Positions 9,429 to 18,441 of a stretch of 29,042 nucleotides of DNA are shown here, piece after piece. The notes beneath the pieces are model-generated. The model saw nothing but the letters and a program-made list of their open reading frames with translations, did no database searches and was not told the DNA's origin. The first letter of the stretch is position 1. Every line of letters begins with the position of its first letter. The position numbers were made by a program, and so were the translations under genes. The stretch is from the NCBI RefSeq assembly GCF_022376445.1, contig NW_025955420.1, forward strand, positions 1-29,042. The letters are read 5' to 3'. This DNA is from Fomitopsis serialis (Eukaryota > Basidiomycota > Agaricomycetes > Polyporales > Fomitopsidaceae).

Positions 9429-11229
9429 ATGTCTCACACTGCGATGAGCTCAAACGGCTCTCTGGACGACCATACCACGATCAACTCCGTCCAGCTTGAA
9501 CAACTCAACTCTGCCAAGACTCTGCCCGAAGAGAGGGCCGATGCTGAGGCAGACATCTTACAACCACTCGACAACATACCCGACGGCGGATCGCGCGCAT
9601 GGTGTGCTACTATTGGCGGGTGCGTATTAGCTTGTACTCCGAAATCCACCTCGCTCATGAACGCAAGTAGGGCGCTGGTATCCTTCTGCACGTTCGGCTA
9701 TGCGAGTTCATTCGGTGTCTACCAAGACTACTACGTGCTCGCAGGCACCTCGACGTCGTCCAACATCAGCTGGATAGGCTCCTTGCAGCTGTTCCTCATC
9801 TTCTTCGTGGGTTTCCCCGCTGGTCGACTCTTCGACGCGGGCTACTTCCACTCCGAGGTCCTCCTCGGGAGCATTCTATACCTCTTCTGGTGCGTACCTC
9901 CATATATGCGGATCGAACACACTGCGAACACCGCGCCTCCAGTCTCTTCATGCTCTCCTTAGCCGACCCGACAAAATACTACCAAATCCTCCTCGCCCAA
10001 GGTATCGGCATGGGTATCGGCGGCGGGTTCATGCTCGTCCCCGCGCTCTCGCTCCAGGGGCACTACTGGAAGAAGCGACGGAGCATGGCGCTCGGCCTCG
10101 TCGTCACCGGCTCAGGTTGCGGCGGCATCATCTACCCGATCATGCTGAACCGCCTGATCAGCGGGAACAGCGCGATAGGATTTGCGTGGGGCGTGCGCGC
10201 GTCGGGGTTCTTGACGCTGGGGCTGTTGCTGATCGCGCAGCTCTTGATGCGGACGAGGGTGCCCGGAGCGAAGGAGAGGGGAACGCAGCCGAAGCCGAAC
10301 GTTTGGGGCGCGTTGAGAGACCCGCCGTTCGTGTTCATGGTGTTTGGGTGAGCGGCTACGTACACGTGAAGTAAGGTGACAATGCTGACGAGTCCGTAGA
10401 GTGTTCCTAGTGTACTGGGGACTCTTCATGCCTTGTGAGTGTCAGCACGAGCCTGCCCCAAATAGTCATTCACCAACGGACCTCGACAGATTTCTACCTC
10501 CAACTCTGGCTCAACCTACACGGGCTCTCAAGCACCCTCGCATTCTACACGGTACGCCCCCTCCCGCGTCCGCCGACGCCCCGACCTGACCTGTGCCCAG
10601 ATCGCCATCCTGAACGCAGCCTCCGTCCCGGGGCGGGTCATCCCGAATACGCTGGCCGACTACTTCGGGGCCCTGAACGTTGTGATCCCCGTCTCCTTCA
10701 TCATGGGCGCGCTCGTGTTCGTCATGTTCGGCGTGACGAACACCGCCGCGGTCGTCGTCTTCTCCATCTTGTACGGGTTCTTCTCGGGCGCATGTAAGCA
10801 GACCCCTGGCCGTGTTCATCTGTTGCTCTCGCTGACTCGAATCATGCGTAGATATTGCGCTCGTACCGAGCGTACTCGCGGTGTTGGCGAATAAACCTGA
10901 GGAGCTCGGGTACGTTATCCTCTTCTATGTTTCCCTGCCAGCACGCTCACGGTGTTCCCCTGTAGTATTCGAATGGGCCTCGGATACTGCATCGTCTCGT
11001 TCGCCATGCTGACCGGGACGCCCATCGACGGGGCACTCCTAGGGCAAGGCTCCGTGCTGCAGTGGCCCAAGCCCATCGTATTCAGCGGGGTAAGTCTTGT
11101 GTGAGACCCCATGTTGAGCGCTGGCTGATCATGAGTCGGTCAATGCAGGTCGTGATGGTGGCTGGCGCTGGGTTCACGTGTATAGGGAGACATTTCCTCG
11201 TAAAGGTGAAGGGCACGCAGTGGACGTAG
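9429..11229 (+). CDS. MFS transporter, monocarboxylate-permease-like
   Basis: Nine exons (9429-9619, 9671-9889, 9943-10347, 10400-10434, 10490-10551, 10601-10793, 10852-10909, 10966-11089, 11149-11229) give 455 residues. A hydrophilic N-terminal tail of about 60 residues is followed by about 12 hydrophobic helices. Family signatures include FGYASSFGVYQDYY in the first helix and loop, GRLFDAGYF before the third helix, GIGMGIGGGFMLVPALSLQGHYW, and RRSMALGLVVTGSGCGGIIYP. These match the fungal monocarboxylate porter branch of the major facilitator superfamily, plasma-membrane proteins whose members carry monocarboxylates, riboflavin or unknown metabolites. The start at 9429 precedes the acidic tail; a second ATG five codons later would also work. 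It could export the product of the neighbouring methyltransferase, but nothing in the sequence proves this. Confidence 0.9.
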
Positions 11230-11539
11230 ATGGGCGGAGGCGAAATAGCGTGGCAATACGGACAGCACTGATACATCGTAGACGTCTAGATCACCACTAT
11301 TACAGCTTGTCGTCTTGTACTATACCAATAAGTCATAATTTTACTTGTACATATATCAATGCATGTCGAGGTGCACCTGGCAGATGCTCACTCAGTGGCC
11401 GTTCCGACATGAGTGTTATCCTGTTCACTCGAGTACTACGCGTGCATTCTTGCTGATGGCTCTCTGTGCCAGCCACTTGAGTGATAATTCAAGGAAACAG
11501 ATTATTAGACGTGATACTAGGCTACACGCTGTAGTGTAA
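11230..11539. other. intergenic region before repeat copy B
   Basis: This 310-bp AT-richer stretch holds the transporter 3' UTR and then runs into copy B. I see no gene, and no clear similarity to the upstream parts of copies A and C, so copy B appears shorter on its left side. Confidence 0.4.
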
Positions 11540-11684
11540 CCATGAATGGGACGTTTCACGTGACCGCGTCGCATTTGGTACGGTGTTGGCGTTAGTGTGG
11601 GGCTGACGCGGGACGTTGGTCGCGGTCAGAATCGTGAGCCAGCCACATCCGCCGGGCTGACACCGTATCCAGAGTATATAAGGA

Positions 11685-11691
11685 CCTCTGG
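11685..11691 (+). promoter_or_regulatory. TATA box of repeat copy B
   Basis: TATATAA lies within the conserved promoter-like segment, downstream of two GGGCTGAC motifs (about 11599 and 11653), at the same place as in copies A and C. Confidence 0.5.
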
Positions 11692-11709
11692 AGCAGAGCG
11701 AATCGTCAA

Positions 11710-12360
11710 CTCACCTTTCCTTCCCTCCTCCATCTTCTCCGCCTCCGACGGCCCCCTCCTCCCCGCTGTTGGACTCGTGCACGGGCTATCCACGGTGAAC
11801 CTTGTTCTCTCTCCTTGCCTCATACTCACCATGTATTCTACAGCCCAAGACGAATACAGCCCAAGACGAAGGTGAGTGGGTTCCGTTCTGACTTGGTCTG
11901 TGGTTCGTGATTCGGCTCCCCTCTTGTACCATCCACCCATCGCGCCTGTCATACCCCTCCTACCTGTCCACTCAACTCTCGCTCATGTAGTGTTTGTGGG
12001 TTCGTTGCGGCAGCGCCGAAAGGCTGCTGTCCGCTTGCCCCCGCGTGCGGAGCACATGCCGCGGGTGGCCTACTTGGCGGCAGCACCGAGAGGAGCTGTC
12101 CGCCCGCCCCCGTGCCGAAAGGCTGCGGGTGGCGTCGCCCTCGTGCTGCGAGAGGCTATATGGGTTCGTGGTTTGCGTTTCGGGTCACCGTCTCCTGCAT
12201 GTATCTCTTCATCGCGCATGTGTCGACCCTCCTGCCTGTCCATCCACTTCCGCGCCTGTCTTCGTAGGTAAAAAGCTTGTGATGCCTGTGCAGTCTGTAC
12301 CATCAACGGGTCGAACACGTTCCAGTTGGCGCGTGTGAGCCGTTGGTGGTACAGGTTGTG
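11710..12360 (+). ncRNA. candidate structured non-coding transcript, copy B
   Basis: The layout is the same as in copy A. A donor-like GTGAGT lies at 11872 and an acceptor-like TAG at 12264-12266. GNRA hairpins lie at 12007-12034, 12076-12104 and 12109-12129, and the 60-nt stem-loop at 12295-12354 closes with CTGTACCA/TGGTACAG. This is the only copy with an ATG (11831) in good context before the donor, which could encode a tiny spliced peptide. A coding role is unlikely for the family because A has ACG and C has ATT there. Confidence 0.4.
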
Positions 12361-12601
12361 AATGGTATTGTGAGCATGTATGCACTGTGACGTATGAATA
12401 CTCAAATAATCAGGTCCTAGAAGCCCGTTTCAAGGACGAGGCGACTTCTGCGCGATTTTGAAAGCATGCCAGACCTTCCCTCCAACCTTCTAACAAAAAC
12501 TGATGCAACATTCGATTCCGTGTGATATGCTCGTGCATGCGTACATGTGTTTTCTCCTTAGCAGCCTCACGCGCTCAGTTTGAGCGAGGCAATGCTCGCC
12601 T

Positions 12602-13199
12602 TCAGGGATCGAACTTACCCTTGCTGATGTCCGCGCCCTGCTCTGCGAGGCCGAAGGCAGTCGCTGTCCAGCACGTATGCAATCAGGTCACCAGCCTTCA
12701 GTAGATTGTACGCAGTACTCACAAATCGGGTGCGCAGCGAACAGCAGCGGAACGACAGACAGGTCAATAACGCGGATGTTGTTCGTACCGTAGACCCTAA
12801 GCTCGGGCCCGGGATCGACGACACCATTGTGCGCTTTCGGGAGCATTGAGCATCACGAAGCGGTGACTGCAGAGTCAAACCGCGTCAGGTCTCTCTTTCG
12901 GTCCGAAAGTATCTCGGCACTCACGCCACGTCGTGCTCATGCTCTTCTTGATCCATTCACGGACCTGCGTGTCATCCTTCACCTGCGGGCCCGGATTCAG
13001 CTCGTTGACTACAGGCGCATTACGCCAAGATTAGCCAATGTGATTCATGGCAATGTGTTCCACGCACCGATGATGTCCTTCAACGGCGAGACATCCGCCA
13101 ACTTCCTGATCCACTTCTCGGTGAAAATATCTAAGTCGACCTCATGCTCGAAGTAGTGAGGATCGAACTCGGGCTCCTTGTGCGGGTCTGAGAACACGT
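12602..13199 (-). pseudogene. 3' fragment of a GMC oxidoreductase, decayed
   Basis: Four exon-like pieces read right to left (13199-13078, 13008-12925, 12866-12723, 12642-12602). They encode FDPHYFEHEVDLDIFTE, then an exon ending in a Trp codon, then SMLP..GVVDP..LRVYGTNNIRVIDLS and PLLFAAH, and finally AEQGADISKG with a TGA stop at 12602. These are C-terminal landmarks of the glucose-methanol-choline flavoenzymes (aryl-alcohol oxidase and relatives). Three defects are visible: the first catalytic His of the expected HTASSCSML motif becomes Leu across the 12925/12866 splice, a TGA replaces the second Ser of that motif, and canonical splicing of the last intron creates a TAG. The FAD-binding N-terminal half is missing. 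It lies between repeat copies B and C and is surely non-functional. Confidence 0.8.
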
Positions 13200-14004
13200 T
13201 TGATACAAGGCCGGAGGCGTTCTACTCACCGCTCAACGAGGCGAAAGCCGGACCGTGCCAAGGACACTCGCGGGCCTTCCGCGAGGCGCTCATTGACTTC
13301 ATGAAGCCGACCTGACATACAGTCGACATTGGACTGCGGACGGCGGAACACAGCGGCATCATTCACCGACCGACTCGCCGAATACGCCATTGATAATTTG
13401 TACTGGGACCAGCGAGGTTTCAATCTGCGACGCAAGTCTCGGGATGTCATATTAGAGTGCATCACAGCTTGTGCCAGCAATTCATATCTCCGCGCCGTTC
13501 AACTCGCAAGACCGCATCGGATTCAGGGCAGCCGCTCTCGCGTTTGGAGAGGTCCAGAGAATCGCCCCGTTTGTTCTCTACAGAGGCACCTGCGCGCTGT
13601 TAACACTCTAAATCAGCAAAACCAATCCTTTTGTATCGCACTGAAGAGTGACAGACCTATATACTTAGCTCAGCATCTCCGAGTGCTGTCCCACTCGCAA
13701 CTTCGGGTTCGAGTGTCTGACGATGCCTGTGCTCAGACGAATACCTGACGGGTCAATATTTCAATGGGGATGTACTGAATATCTGAAATGAGAGGTAAGG
13801 AAACACTTCATAGACATTAACACGGTCATTGTCCACTCATAAGTTTTGCTCACATCATATTCAATGAGCGAGAACCAGGATATACACGATCACCTGACCG
13901 CGTCGCGGGTGGGTATCGAATGTGCTTGGAGGCTGACTTGCAACGCCTGTCGCAGTCACAATCCTAAGCCAGCTGCTTCCGCTGGGCTGACATTCTTTCC
14001 AGAC

Positions 14005-14011
14005 TATATAA
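14005..14011 (+). promoter_or_regulatory. TATA box of repeat copy C
   Basis: TATATAA occupies the same place as in copies A and B, after a GGGCTGAC motif at about 13984, and is followed by a CT-rich stretch. Confidence 0.5.
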
Positions 14012-14034
14012 GAACCTCCGGAACAGACAGGATC

Positions 14035-14640
14035 GGTATCTCACCTTGACTTCCCACCGCCATCTTCTCCGCCCCCGACTCACGGTGAACATAGTTCTAT
14101 CCCCTTACCTCATACTCACCATTTATCCTGCAGCCCCAGACGAAGGTGAGCGGTTTCCGTTCCGGCTTGGTCTGTGCTTCGTGGTTCTTGGTCCGGCTCC
14201 CCTCATGTACCATCCACCCATCGCGCCTGTCATACCCCTCCTGCCTGGCCATTCAACTATCGCTCATGTAGTGTTTGTGGGTTCGTTGCGGCAGCGCCGA
14301 AAGGCTGCTGTCCGCTTGCCCCCGCGTGCGGAGCACATGCCGCGGGTGGCCTACTTGGCGGCAGCACCGAGAGGAGCTGTCCGCCCGCCCCCGTGCCGAA
14401 AGGCTGCGGGTGGCTTCGCCCTCGTGCTGCGAGTGGCTATATGGGTTCGTGGTTCGCGTTCCGGGTCACCGTCTCCTGCATGTATCTCCTCATCGCACAT
14501 GTGACGACCCTCCTGCCTGTCCATCCACTTCCGCGCCTGTCCTCGTAGGTAGAAAACCTGTGATGCCTGTGCAGTCTGTACCATCAGCGGGTCGAACACG
14601 TTCCAGTTGGCGCGTGTGAGCCGTTGGTGGTACAGGTTGT
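14035..14640 (+). ncRNA. candidate structured non-coding transcript, copy C
   Basis: The donor-like GTGAGC is at 14146 and the acceptor-like TAG at 14546-14548. GNRA hairpins lie at 14288-14315, 14357-14385 and 14390-14410, with sequences identical to those of copy B. The 60-nt stem-loop is at 14576-14635; its inner stem has AGCGG instead of AACGG opposite CCGTT, which keeps pairing as G.U. The ATG position of copy B is ATT here. A 35-bp segment present before the ATG in A and B is missing, so the leader is shorter. Confidence 0.4.
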
Positions 14641-14890
14641 GAATGGTTTGTGAGCATGTATGCACTGTGACGTATGAATACTCAAGTACTCAGGTTCAGG
14701 AAGTCCGTTCAAGGACGAGGCGACTTCGTCGACTGTTGCGACTACCTACTTTCGACGCGCTAGTACTGCGCAGCAACCGACAGCCCCCATTACAAGGACT
14801 ATCTCAGTGCGTTACACAGACGCCGAAACCCTGTGTAGAGCTGAAGTGCGATTCATGGCCGTTGGTGGCGGTTCCTGCGTGTTAGAACTT

Positions 14891-15748
14891 TTCGATATAT
14901 AAATTGTACGCCACCTGAAAGAACCATGCAAGACCCGCACCTCCTTCTGGCATACCGATATGTGTGAAGCGAAGGTTTGACAGAAGGCCTAGAGACTTTC
15001 TTTAGGGTCGTTTTAAGTAGGTGGCGGCAGGAGGCCGGTCTGTTCACCGAAGGCTTCGTAGTGCAAGCGCCGAAGACCGAAACGACTTGCATCTCACCGT
15101 CACCGACTATTCGTTGGATCTCATCTCTTATAATCCGCAGTCGATGTGCAATGCCAGGCCGCGACGTGCACGATGCGACATAGCCCTCTCCTCAGCTCGG
15201 ACGATTTGCAGCACCAGCACTCCATTAGCGTTGAAGAACTCTTGAAGAACTCTCAGCTGTGTTTTTCCCCAATGCAACGACCTCGACGCCGCTTGTCGGA
15301 CTCGCAGTGCTGATCCTTGGCTACCGCAGCGAGCACCGAATCGCCAGTAACAAAACGTATTCAGTCTCGCTCAGCATCTAGGTCGGCCCGTCCTTACTGT
15401 CCATGACGAGATGCCGGCTGAATATCGGCCTTTCAAGTCGGTGTGCGTCCATTGTACTACTTGACCAGCCTGATCGTGTCCAGCTTATACGAAGTCAACG
15501 AAATGTCGCGTCTTTACGGTATGCTGTCGCATACTGGACGACTACAGTCCCGAATCGACAGTGTGGGCGAATGTAGCTCTGGAGTTGCATCCTGCATGTT
15601 CGTGCGTGTGGTCTCGTGATTGCACTAATGAGACATCTGACTCGCTATTCTAGGGCACGACATTTACACCGCATGCCGCCGGTCCGCTAGGACGTCCAGG
15701 ACGTTATTTACGCGTGCGCGATGGCGCGTCGCGTCGCGCCTGGACAGT
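14891..15748. other. intergenic region before the GH43 gene
   Basis: No gene is recognised in these 858 bp. Open frames are short and carry no familiar motif. A small tandem repeat, TTGAAGAACTC twice, lies at about 15233-15254. The right end should contain the GH43 promoter, but no clear TATA box is visible. Confidence 0.4.
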
Positions 15749-15786
15749 GCACACAACCTGCCAGGGAGCACACAACCTGCCAGGGA
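15749..15786. repeat. 19-bp tandem duplication in the GH43 leader
   Basis: Two perfect adjacent copies of GCACACAACCTGCCAGGGA (15749-15767 and 15768-15786) end 9 bp before the GH43 start codon. A third partial unit, GCAC, follows. This is probably replication slippage in the 5' leader. Confidence 0.85.
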
Positions 15787-15795
15787 GCACTAAGT

Positions 15796-17700
15796 ATGAC
15801 ACATCTGACATCGCTACTTCTGAGCGCGTTGGCCTGCTTACTACCTGTGCATGTCAAGGCCTGGAATTCAACCTACTACAATCCCGTCATCCCTGGCTTC
15901 CACCCCGACCCAGTTGCATATTCGTTCCTGAGGAGGACAACACGTTCTTCTGCGCGTCGAGCAGCTTCAATGCGTTTCCCGGTATCCCGATACATGCCAG
16001 CAAAGACTTGATCAACTGGCGGCTCGTCAGCAATGCTCTCAACCGTCCCGAGCAGTTGCCAACCCTTGCCATTACGAACAAGTCCACCAGCGGGATATGG
16101 GGTTCCACGGTCCGCTACCGCGAAGGCACGTTCTATGTGCTCACGACGCTCGTCTTTGACGACCAGCCTGAAACGAACTCCTCGCGCTGGGACAACATGA
16201 TCTTCACCTCCAGGAATCCGTATTCATCCGCGTCCTGGTCGCAGCCCGTGCACTTCAACTTCACTGGATACGACATCTCGCCGTTCTGGGACTCTGACAG
16301 CACCGTCCACGTCACGGGTTCGCACCCTTGGGAAGTTACTCCCGGAATCACGCAGACGACACTCGACCTCGCCACGGGCGAGGTCGGCGCAAGCTACCAG
16401 TACATCTGGAACGGCACAGGCGGCGAGGCGCCCGAGGGCCCGCACATCTACTGGCGTGATGGGTACTACTACCTGATGATCGCGGAGGGCGGGACGGGCC
16501 TGAACCACATGGAGACAATCGCGCGGGCACGCGAGGTGGGCGGGCCATATGAGTCCAACCCGGCGAACCCGATCCTGACGAACGCCAATACGAGCGAGTA
16601 CTTCCAGACGGTCGGCCATGCAGACTTGTTCCAGGACGCGGAGGGGAACTGGTGGGGCGTCGCGCTGTCTACACGATCTGGGCCCGACTACACCGTGTTT
16701 CCGATGGGACGCGAGACGGTGCTGTACCCGGTTACGTGGGAGGAGGGCGAGTGGCCTGTGCTGCAGCCTGTGCAGGGAGAGATGAGCGGTTGGCATCTAC
16801 CGAAGACGAACTTCGACGTGCCTGGAGAAGGGTGTGTCGCTTCATGAAGGCATCCGAGTACTATGGCTGACGCAGCCCAGACCGTTCGCTGACTCACCAG
16901 ACTATCTCACCTTCTCGCCTGGATCCCTTTTGCCCATCCATCTTGTGCACTGGCGGCTGCCCATCAATACTTCGTACACCATCTCACCACCCGGTCATCC
17001 CAATACACTCCGCCTTCTGCCCTCGAAGCTTAACCTGACTGCTTATGATGGAAATTACGCTGGCCCCGAGGGTCAAACCCTACTCGCTCGAAGACAGATG
17101 GACACGCTGTTCGCGTACAGCGTCAACATGGACTTCGCACCATCCCTTGAGGAAGAGGAAGCTGGTGTGACGGTCTTCCTGACACAGGTGTGTAGATGCC
17201 CATCTATCAAGAACCTGTACATTGATCTCCCTGAGTCACGTAGAATCACCATATCGATCTTGGCACAGTGCTCCTGCCTTACACAAACACAAGTACGAAC
17301 ATAACAGCGCTCACCCCATGCTTCCGGTTCCGCTCCTTGTCCTATATCGGTGTACTGCCTACCACGGTGACTCCCGTACCCAGTGCATGGCTCGGCCGAA
17401 CGCTGCATTGGGAGATCAAGGCATCCAACCTTACGCACTACAGCTTCGCAGCGGGTCCTGCGGACGCCCGCTCGCAGATGCAGACGATTGGCTATGGGCT
17501 CGCGGCGGATGTCAGTTGGGGCTTCACGGGTGCGTCTGAAGGTTTGATCTGCCAGGGCTTGAAGAAGCTGACGTGATATGCCGTTGTAGGGACGCTGCTT
17601 GGCATATACGCGACGAGCAATGGGGGTGAGGGGACTACGCCTGCTTACTTCTCGGAATGGACCTACGTGGGGCAAGGTCAATACCGGGAATGGAAAGACA
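15796..17700 (+). pseudogene. GH43 glycosidase (beta-xylosidase / arabinofuranosidase type) with a frameshift
   Basis: The start at 15796 gives a signal peptide (residues 1-22) and then YYNPVIPGFHPDP, the GH43 motif with the general-base Asp38. The frame is then lost: the run CCC at 15909-15911 is one C short of the expected coding sequence, and the rest of the enzyme continues in another frame. Downstream the five-bladed propeller domain is intact, with the general-acid Glu at 16434 in APEGPHIY. Introns at 16832-16880, 17188-17243 and 17530-17589 are phase-consistent and lead through a C-terminal beta-sandwich (FAYSVNMDFAP, NHHIDLG, GYGLAADVSWGF). The usual stop near WTYVGQGQYREW is absent; the frame runs to 18146, so the 3' end is uncertain. 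Such enzymes are secreted and trim xylose or arabinose from hemicellulose. One missing base could be real decay or an assembly error. Confidence 0.82.
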
Positions 17701-17959
17701 CCAGTTCAGATCGAGTTCTTCTGGGTCAAGCAAAGATGTATAATGGCCGGTCGAATTGTCGAGCCATTGAGCGTTTTCTACGGTACATACTTACCTGGTG
17801 TCAGAATCGGCAGCTGTGTCCCGCCGGGATTTCAAACACCTTTTGGTTTCGCTCGCCCTCGACACTGCCGACTGTGCCGATCTTGACGGGAACAGACACA
17901 CTCCGCCTGTGTTCGCTTTTTGGAATGGGGGTCCAGTGGAACTACGATGTATGGATGAA

Positions 17960-18215
17960 GGGTTTCGCGGGAATACTGGCGAGTCGACGTCGAAACGTCC
18001 TGCTGCTGGGTCAAGTCGCAGAAAGTTCGAACACCAGTTTGGCCAGTCACACGAACACGGAACGCATGACCCTACTGCGAACACCCGGTGCTTCCGCTTC
18101 TGCTCCGCGTCCTACATCGCCGTACTGTCACCGTATGCGACAGTGACGCCCATCCCTACTACTCTCAAGATGTATCTCAATTTCACGGATTCTATGGGTG
18201 GGACAGTCAAATGAC
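17960..18215 (+). pseudogene. degenerate duplicate of the GH43 C-terminal domain
   Basis: The frame ending at 18214 contains CFRFCSASYIAVLSPYATVT, clearly related to CFRFRSLSYIGVLPTTVT in the preceding gene (17323-17378); the DNA also aligns directly. A shared TTGATCTGCCAG follows in both copies (about 17542 and 18218). Only this piece of the domain is recognisable and the intervening 17700-17960 is unassigned. It may be a partial tandem duplication that destroyed the original 3' end of the GH43 gene, or a trace of a second tandem paralogue. Confidence 0.6.
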
Positions 18216-18441
18216 TTGATCTGCCAGTGGCCCGTCCTCGCCCAGGGATCTGTCGCGAGAACTGTCTCGAGCATGCTACCTGAGGCGGGCTTTCTCAAAG
18301 AGAACGACGCACACATATGATATCTCCAAGTGTCGACATTCGATGCTTCTATGACCTCAGAAAGAATGAAAGTCATTGCGTCGACGCTAAGAATCAAATA
18401 ATCCGCATGCCAGACCATGCACACTACCGATAGGGCCCTGT
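18216..18441. other. gap between GH43 relic and the membrane-protein gene
   Basis: I see no gene in this short interval. It would contain the 3' UTR of the minus-strand membrane-protein gene that stops at 18442. Confidence 0.35.

Larger units (their letters stand above)
11540..12452 (+). repeat. dispersed repeat copy B
   Basis: This copy aligns with A and C from the segment ending GTGACCGCGTCG (about 11558) through the TATA box, core and 60-nt stem-loop to about 12452, where it departs from C after GAGGCGACTTC. Unlike the others it carries a 16-bp tandem duplication (about 11840-11871) just before the donor-like site. It lacks the left 400 bp shared by A and C. Confidence 0.75.
13452..14890 (+). 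repeat. dispersed repeat copy C
   Basis: This copy is collinear with copy A without the transposon, about 1.44 kb. Its left part (13452-13850) shares a degraded segment with A 4325-4660 (both contain an AGGCACCT block and a later GAGTGCTG block). Its right part extends past the stem-loop to GTTAGAACTT at about 14890, matching A to about 6450. At the site where A carries the fold-back element (about 13850) C is uninterrupted, so C shows the pre-insertion state. Confidence 0.75.
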
